Assembly (NCBI GenBank): GCA_002340255.1
Contig: DDLS01000209.1
Coordinates: 8,438 to 72,437, forward strand
Reading direction: 5' to 3'
Source of the DNA: Cyanobacteria bacterium UBA2566
Lineage (GTDB): Bacteria; Cyanobacteriota; Cyanobacteriia; Cyanobacteriales; Desertifilaceae
Length of the DNA stretch: 64,000 nucleotides
The position numbers were made by a program, and so were the translations under genes. The notes beneath the pieces are model-generated. The model did no database searches. It was not told the origin of the DNA and saw nothing but the letters and a program-made list of their open reading frames with translations. This document shows positions 59,601 through 64,000 of the stretch, in pieces. Each line of letters starts with the position of its first letter. Positions within the stretch are counted from its first letter, which is position 1.

Positions 59601-62600
59601 CTATCTGGGTGACTAATTCTTGTAGGTTGGGAGTTAATTTTTGGGAAACTTCTACAGGAGCAAGCAAAAAGTCAGGAGGTAACAACCGGCCTAAAAGACC
59701 TTTAGTTCTCCATTCTACTTCATACAACCAATTGGTGATTGATTCTCCTTCTGTGCCTAGTAAAGTCTGTTTATTGGCTACTTTTACTTGTAAGCCTTTG
59801 ACTGTGGCAATTATTTCCCCTTCTGGACTTACTAGCGTCACTTGAGCAGTTAAACTTTTTTTACTTTCCACTACAGGTGTGAGAACCGATGCGTGAGCAT
59901 ACAGAGAAAGCCCTGGACTACGATATACTTTGAACTCCTCTACACCTACTGTCAGATAAGTTTTATCGCTGTCTACTTCTGGCCATATATGACCGATTAA
60001 CTGCAAAGCTGCATCTAATAATGCGGGATGGAAGCGATAATCTATTGTTTGTGCTATTAATTCTTCAGGTAACTTAATCTGAGCCAATGCTTTGTTTTCA
60101 CCAGACCATAACTCGCAGATACCTTGGAAACTGCTGCCATAATCAATCCCGAATTCCCTACATTGTTGATAATGTTGCTTGACTTCTATTAGTTGACTAC
60201 ACTCGGCTTTGTATTTTTCTAGATCTACTTTGGTTTGAGTTGTATCTGTTTGGGCAGTTCGGATTTTTCCTGTCGCATGGAGTATCCACTGCTGTTCCTC
60301 TTGGTTTTGTTGTTGTTGAGAAAAAATTTGAAATTGATAGCTTTGGTTTTCTAATGGAGTGAGGATGGTTTGGCCATTTGTCAATTCTCCTGCTGGTATA
60401 ACCCATCCCTTACTAATGCTTAGGTCTTCTATTATTATATTGGATGTTTTAAATTGGTACTTTCCTGCTGATTGTGCTATTTCTAGGTAGCCTGTTGCAG
60501 GGAATATGACTTGATTAAATATTCGGTGGTGGCTCAGATAGTTGGGAGATTTTTCTCCTATTTGTGATGCAAATATTTGTTGTTCGCTTGCACAATTTAG
60601 CTTTTGACCTAATAGTGGATGGATGGTTTTGTCGATTGACAATTGTTGTTTATACCAAAAGTTGAAATTATTGTTGGTTTCTATCCAACATCTTTCTCGT
60701 TGGAATGGATAAGTCGGCAATACCACTTTCTGACGACTATAGTCTGAGTCAAATCCTGACCAATCTATTCTTGCTCCTTTTACATACAACTGTCCTAAGC
60801 TTGATAGTATTTGTTGCCATTCATCTATTCCTGGACGCAATGATGGCAACCATTCTCCTACATCTTCTGTTACGCATTGCCTTCCCATTCCTAACAATAT
60901 CGGTTTAGGGCCGATTTCCAGAAACGCTTCATATCCTTGCTCCTCTAGCGTTTTCATACTTTGGGCAAATCTTACCGGTTGACGCACATGAGCTACCCAA
61001 TACTGAGCCGTGGTTATTTCTGTTCCTACTTCAGTACCCGTTACGTTTGATATCAGTGGTATTTTGGGTGGGTTATAGCTGATTTCTTTCGCTACTGCTT
61101 CAAATTCTGTTAACATCGGTTCCATCAATGGGGAATGGAAAGCATGGGAGACTTGTAGTTGCTTTGTCTTGATTCCAACTCCTTCAAAGACACTACAAAT
61201 CTTAGCTATGGCTGCACTCTCACCTGAAATGACTGTACTTTCTGGCCCGTTAACTGCTGCTATTGTTACTTGGGAATTATCTGCTTGTATGGCTTCTGTT
61301 ACCTGAGATTCTGATGCCATTACTGATACCATCTGGCCACCAGATGGCAACTGTTGCATCAACTGTCCTCGCATAGCTATGAGTTTGAGACCATCTTCTA
61401 GGCTAAATGCTCCTGCTACTGTTGCTGCTACATATTCTCCTACACTATGACCCATAACTACATCGGGTTGGACTCCCCATGATTCCCATAATTTGCAGAG
61501 GGCGTATTCTATGGCAAATAGAGCGGGTTGGGTATAAGCGGTTTGGTCTAATAGATCAGAACTTGATGGTTTCGTTTCTTTAGGGTAGATAATGTCTAAT
61601 AGAGGGACTTCTAGATACGGTTGTAAAATTCGATCGCATTCCTCTAAAGCTTGACGGAAAGTCGGTGCTTGTTCGTATAGTTGCCTTCCCATATTCACAT
61701 ACTGGGAACCTTGACCTGTAAATAGGAATGCTATTTTGGGTTCTTCACTATTGGGTTGTCCTGAAAATACTCCTACTAATTGTTTCTGAGTTTTCCACCC
61801 CAGCAATTTCACTCTTAATTCCGTCAGCTCAGAAGCAATAACCCCTAGTCGATAATTAAAATGCGCTCTGCCTGTAGAGGCGGTATAACATACATCTGCT
61901 AGTACTACATCAGGATTAGTTTCTAGATAACTTTGATAGCTATTGACTAAATCATCTAGAGCCTTTTCTGTTTTAGCTGAGAGAGTTAATAGATGAATTG
62001 GACGTTCAATAACATTTTGAGTTTTGACTTGAGAAGGTGCTTCTTCTATAATTACATGAGCATTCGTTCCACCCATGCCAAAGGAACTCACTCCTGCTAT
62101 TCTGGGTTTTGCCTCATCAGACCACGACATTAATGAAGTCGGAATTTTTATGGGTAATTTATCCCAATCTACATGGGGATTCGGTTCTTTTAAATGCAAA
62201 TGAGGCGGAATTTCCTGATGCTGAAGGGCTAAAATCACCTTCATCAACGATGAGACACCGGCTGCTGCTTCCAAATGCCCAATATTCGTCTTGACTGATC
62301 CCACAATTAGAGGGGAATCTGCTGAACGGTTTTTGCCGTATACTTCTGCCAGAGCTTCTATCTCAATGGGGTCTCCTAAAGACGTTCCTGTACCGTGAGC
62401 CTCCAAATAGCTAATTTGATGAGGTTCTAACTTTGCATTTGCTAATGCTTGTTGAATCACCTGTTTCTGAGCCATTTTATTAGGAACGGTCATCCCACTA
62501 CTTGGCCCATCGTGATTAACAGCAGAACCTCGAATAAGGGCTAAGATGGAGTCTCCATCAGAAATAGCATCGGACAAACGTTTTAAAACTAGGACACCAC

Positions 62601-63423
62601 ATCCTTCTCCTTGACCATAACCATTAGCAGCAGCATCAAAAGTTTTGCAACGACCATCTGGAGATAAGGCTTTCAGTTCGCAACGACCAATGGTACTGAT
62701 GGGTGATAATATTAAATTGACTCCACCGACTAAGGCTAAGTTGGATTCTCCTAAACGTAAGTTCTGACAAGCCAGATGGGTCGCAACTAAAGAACTCGAA
62801 CAAGCTGTATCGACCTGTATATTAGCCCCCTGCAAACCCAAGAGATGAGAAATACGACCTACACCAACACTCCTATTATTGCCAACACTTGTATTATTGC
62901 CAATTTGATTTTGGTTCATTAGACTTACAGCAGAATAGTCATCTGTAGAGATTCCTATGAACACACTGGTCTGGCTATTCTTAAGGTTCTCCCATATTTG
63001 TCCAGCATTTTCTAATGCTTCCCACGTTACTTCTAAGAGTAGTCTATATTGAGGATCTAAAATAACTGCCTCTTTAGGAGCAATGCCAAAAAATAAAGGG
63101 TCAAATTGGTCGACTTGCTCAATAAAACCACCTTCCTTAGTATAGGCTTTCCCTGAAACTTCGGGGTCGGAATCATAATAAGCATTCACATTCCAACGCT
63201 CAGGAGGAACGGGTGTAATGGCATCTATACCATTATGCAATATGTTCAAGTATGTTGATGGGTCGTTAGCTCCTCCAGGAAATCGACAGGCCATCCCAAC
63301 AATTGCGATCGGTTCCGTTTGGGCTTTGTTTACGGCATCTAGCCTACTCCGCATTTCTTGGAGAGCTTTTAGGACTTGTTTAGATGAGAACTTTTGTTCA
63401 GTTGTTTGAGGATTTTTGTTCAT
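56617..63423 (-). CDS. Type I polyketide synthase, KS-AT-DH-cMT-KR(inactive)-ACP
   Basis: A 2268-residue single-module PKS. KS (38-460, nucleophile Cys208 in VDTACSSSL), AT (565-860: GHSVGEY and HAFH, malonyl-type), DH (930-1220: HHRIFNQVIFP, HPALLDAALQ), C-methyltransferase (1400-1640: LLEIGAGTGGTTSY), KR (1855-2045) and ACP with Ser2171 (GMDSLTSVEL). The KR has Gln2010 and Ser2014 where active ketoreductases have Tyr and Asn (GQGNQAVAS), and TEG instead of TGG in its nucleotide motif (ITEGIGDVG), so it is probably inactive. The predicted product is an alpha-methyl beta-keto unit. N- and C-terminal helices look like docking elements. Fifty-two bases separate it from the next PKS gene. Confidence 0.94.
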   Translation of the reverse strand: MNKNPQTTEQKFSSKQVLKALQEMRSRLDAVNKAQTEPIAIVGMACRFPGGANDPSTYLNILHNGIDAITPVPPERWNVNAYYDSDPEVSGKAYTKEGGFIEQVDQFDPLFFGIAPKEAVILDPQYRLLLEVTWEALENAGQIWENLKNSQTSVFIGISTDDYSAVSLMNQNQIGNNTSVGNNRSVGVGRISHLLGLQGANIQVDTACSSSLVATHLACQNLRLGESNLALVGGVNLILSPISTIGRCELKALSPDGRCKTFDAAANGYGQGEGCGVLVLKRLSDAISDGDSILALIRGSAVNHDGPSSGMTVPNKMAQKQVIQQALANAKLEPHQISYLEAHGTGTSLGDPIEIEALAEVYGKNRSADSPLIVGSVKTNIGHLEAAAGVSSLMKVILALQHQEIPPHLHLKEPNPHVDWDKLPIKIPTSLMSWSDEAKPRIAGVSSFGMGGTNAHVIIEEAPSQVKTQNVIERPIHLLTLSAKTEKALDDLVNSYQSYLETNPDVVLADVCYTASTGRAHFNYRLGVIASELTELRVKLLGWKTQKQLVGVFSGQPNSEEPKIAFLFTGQGSQYVNMGRQLYEQAPTFRQALEECDRILQPYLEVPLLDIIYPKETKPSSSDLLDQTAYTQPALFAIEYALCKLWESWGVQPDVVMGHSVGEYVAATVAGAFSLEDGLKLIAMRGQLMQQLPSGGQMVSVMASESQVTEAIQADNSQVTIAAVNGPESTVISGESAAIAKICSVFEGVGIKTKQLQVSHAFHSPLMEPMLTEFEAVAKEISYNPPKIPLISNVTGTEVGTEITTAQYWVAHVRQPVRFAQSMKTLEEQGYEAFLEIGPKPILLGMGRQCVTEDVGEWLPSLRPGIDEWQQILSSLGQLYVKGARIDWSGFDSDYSRQKVVLPTYPFQRERCWIETNNNFNFWYKQQLSIDKTIHPLLGQKLNCASEQQIFASQIGEKSPNYLSHHRIFNQVIFPATGYLEIAQSAGKYQFKTSNIIIEDLSISKGWVIPAGELTNGQTILTPLENQSYQFQIFSQQQQNQEEQQWILHATGKIRTAQTDTTQTKVDLEKYKAECSQLIEVKQHYQQCREFGIDYGSSFQGICELWSGENKALAQIKLPEELIAQTIDYRFHPALLDAALQLIGHIWPEVDSDKTYLTVGVEEFKVYRSPGLSLYAHASVLTPVVESKKSLTAQVTLVSPEGEIIATVKGLQVKVANKQTLLGTEGESITNWLYEVEWRTKGLLGRLLPPDFLLAPVEVSQKLTPNLQELVTQIDNASTSEIQRKVEALSVDYIVQALLSMGWSYKPTESFNLEAAVQRLGIVPSQRRLFERLLQILAEVGILQPNQQQWEVQQTLERVDPTQKSQSLLNQYPEEVAGLTLLDRCASQLAIALRGAIDPVELVFPQGDLTTATQFYQESQVTKVMNTIVQKTITQAIEKLPPSRGIRLLEIGAGTGGTTSYILPHLNPNQTEYIFTDIGALFTSKAQEQFKDYRFISYQTLDIEVDPTSQGFTPHQYDVIIAANVLHATTSMKQTLSHVRQLLAPGGMLVLYETTTRSRFSDLIFGLLEGWWKFTDYDLRSDYPLLSRQQWKKVLSETGFTQVVTLPEVESMAEVFAQQGVIVAQADPTNTEPTSLAPKGWLILADQQGIAQQVASQLHEAGEVCTLVFAGENYQQLDPEEFTINPHNPEEFEQLIEAVATQSPSLSGVVQCWTTEAGVDKNLSVEELENLSQLGCGTTLSLVQALVKVKLSRSPRLWLVTNGSQPVPSNNPVIPGVAQSSLWGMGKVIRLEYPDLKCVCIDLDPQQTIETQAEALFQEIWSEDTEDQVAWRAGERYAPRLVASRRQQTDATIQKPLCFHQNATYLITEGIGDVGLLVARWMVEKRAKHLVLLGCGSLDDANRQKITELERAGVSVVLEKADVSDVESMSRVLHKIEQSNRPLTGVIHSAELLSDDVLQHQSESSFKQVMASKVKGAWHLHQLTQNQQLDFFILFSSVASLLGSPGQGNQAVASGFLDGLAHYRRAMGLPGLSIHWGSFAQVEEVEEPGLEVNLQKQGMGVISPTQVLESLELLMSGSGSEIEVGVLPIEWSAWQERVAQWPFLADWQETNPTTSEVSQSEFLLKLKATAPNERRSLLVAHVRRQFALVLGINHPESISLETGFFDLGMDSLTSVELRNKLQTSLECSLPSSLAFDYPNLQALTDHLEETIILPLDEAGSQSETPLDKNQNHLELETSENMLAEINHLSEDEIDMAVEEAIGELDQLL

Positions 63424-63428
63424 TTTAA

Positions 63429-64000
63429 TTAGTTCCCTTCATCTAGAATAGTGAAAATCTCTTTTAACTCTTGTGCTATTGTGTCCTCAATTTCAGTTTC
63501 TGATTGAGTTTCTTGAGATTCAACTATGTTTAGAGGCTGTATATTTTTCTTCTCACTTCTCTCTGTTATTGTGTTTTGCCGATCTGGGAACAGCTCATTG
63601 ATTAGGTATTTAGCCAAGTTTTGAATATTGGAAGCCTCAAATAATGTAGCCGCACTAATTGAACTTCCCAGACTATGACTCAAAATACTTCTCAGTTCAA
63701 CTGCCATCAGTGAATCCATACCCATATCAAAGAATCCTGATTGTGTATTGGGAAGTTGGGATGGAGAAAATCTTAGTAATTCACCAATTTTAATTTGAAG
63801 GTAATCAACCATCCGCTGATAGCGTTTCTTTTCTGGAACTAATGCTAGTTCTCCTAAAAATTCCGCGCTCGTATTTTTGACCTCTGTTGCTTCTGAATCT
63901 AGGGAGATTTGGGTCAAAAATGATCCTTTTCCTCCTAGCTCATAGAGTTGCTTAAATAAATCCCAATTGATATCTGCCACTACCGTTTGAGCGCTAGGGC
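63429..64000 (-). CDS. Type I polyketide synthase, C-terminal end (partial, continues past the window)
   Basis: The frame is open to the right edge, reading SAQTVVADINWDLFKQLYE at its beginning, the usual sequence between a KR (or equivalent) domain and the ACP of cyanobacterial PKS. The ACP (GFFDMGMDSLMAVELRS) follows, then a charged linker and a C-terminal helix (IAQELKEIFTILDEG) that probably docks to the N-terminus of the next PKS. A GTG at 63980 is not the true start. Five bases separate its stop from the next gene. Upstream modules and the starter unit lie outside the window. Confidence 0.88.
   Translation of the reverse strand, partial: PSAQTVVADINWDLFKQLYELGGKGSFLTQISLDSEATEVKNTSAEFLGELALVPEKKRYQRMVDYLQIKIGELLRFSPSQLPNTQSGFFDMGMDSLMAVELRSILSHSLGSSISAATLFEASNIQNLAKYLINELFPDRQNTITERSEKKNIQPLNIVESQETQSETEIEDTIAQELKEIFTILDEGN

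Noticed and set aside
1..64000. CRISPR arrays, tRNA and rRNA genes
   Set aside because: No regularly spaced direct repeats and no tRNA- or rRNA-like sequence were noticed on reading the intergenic regions.

Overview
The window is chromosomal DNA from a cyanobacterium. The evidence is dense HIP1 octamers (GCGATCGC), a high-light-inducible protein gene, ftn2/zipN (ARC6-like), a DUF3611 (Tic21-like) membrane protein, accD, plastid-type pdhA and the gltB-gltD pair. The many palindromic intergenic repeats, Uma2/Rpn-type nucleases, PIN toxin modules and a type I modular PKS suggest a filamentous, repeat-rich lineage (Oscillatoriales-like). That placement is inference only. No tRNA, rRNA or CRISPR array was seen.

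Layout. 0.4-3.6 kb: alpha/beta hydrolase, a 47-aa Hli protein behind an HLR1-like element, an Rpn-family nuclease and a DUF2202 protein. 3.7-10.3 kb (minus strand): a surface-glycan or glycolipid type locus with a GT2 glycosyltransferase, an EmrE-like protein, a cupin, three SAM methyltransferase genes (one broken) and a 685-aa polytopic protein; a decayed DUF6883/DUF4926 pair sits inside it. 10.4-14 kb: an antitoxin remnant, a translationally coupled FHA / MscS-DEP pair and an intact PIN toxin-antitoxin pair. 14-20 kb: orphan phnC-like ATPase, a large hybrid histidine kinase with a LOV-like PAS domain, and a REC-PAS-class III cyclase. 20-38 kb: mostly housekeeping genes (glyS, accD, pilD, ftn2, pdhA) plus a Ser/Thr kinase-FGE fusion, a toxin pseudogene beside its intact antitoxin, a PadR regulator, small conserved proteins and a frameshifted Uma2 gene. 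38.4-44.7 kb: gltB and gltD, with a palindromic repeat element inside the gltB reading frame.

44.8-64 kb is the accessory region. Three consecutive minus-strand type I PKS genes run in from the right edge: the C-terminal end of one PKS, then KS-AT-DH-cMT-KR-ACP, then KS-AT-DH-ER-KR-ACP-thioester reductase, ending in a strong terminator. The KR of the middle PKS has lost its catalytic Tyr and Asn, so that module is predicted to leave a C-methylated beta-keto unit. The last module should reduce its unit fully and release the chain reductively as an aldehyde or alcohol. Beside it lie a lipocalin-like protein, a condensation-fold (PapA5-like) acyltransferase that could esterify such an alcohol, and an exported Ntn amidohydrolase. 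A shredded second copy of the acyltransferase gene lies on the far side of the hydrolase gene. The product is not identifiable from this window, and the cluster continues to the right.

The repeat load is high: GTAGGGGC...GCCCCTAC hairpins, AGAAACCGGGTTTCT palindromes, a 145-bp element in two copies, a 143-bp MITE-like element and GA-rich tracts. Several genes are broken (a methyltransferase, a PIN toxin, an antitoxin, Uma2, DUF6883/DUF4926, an acyltransferase remnant), indicating ongoing decay of accessory DNA between stable core genes.
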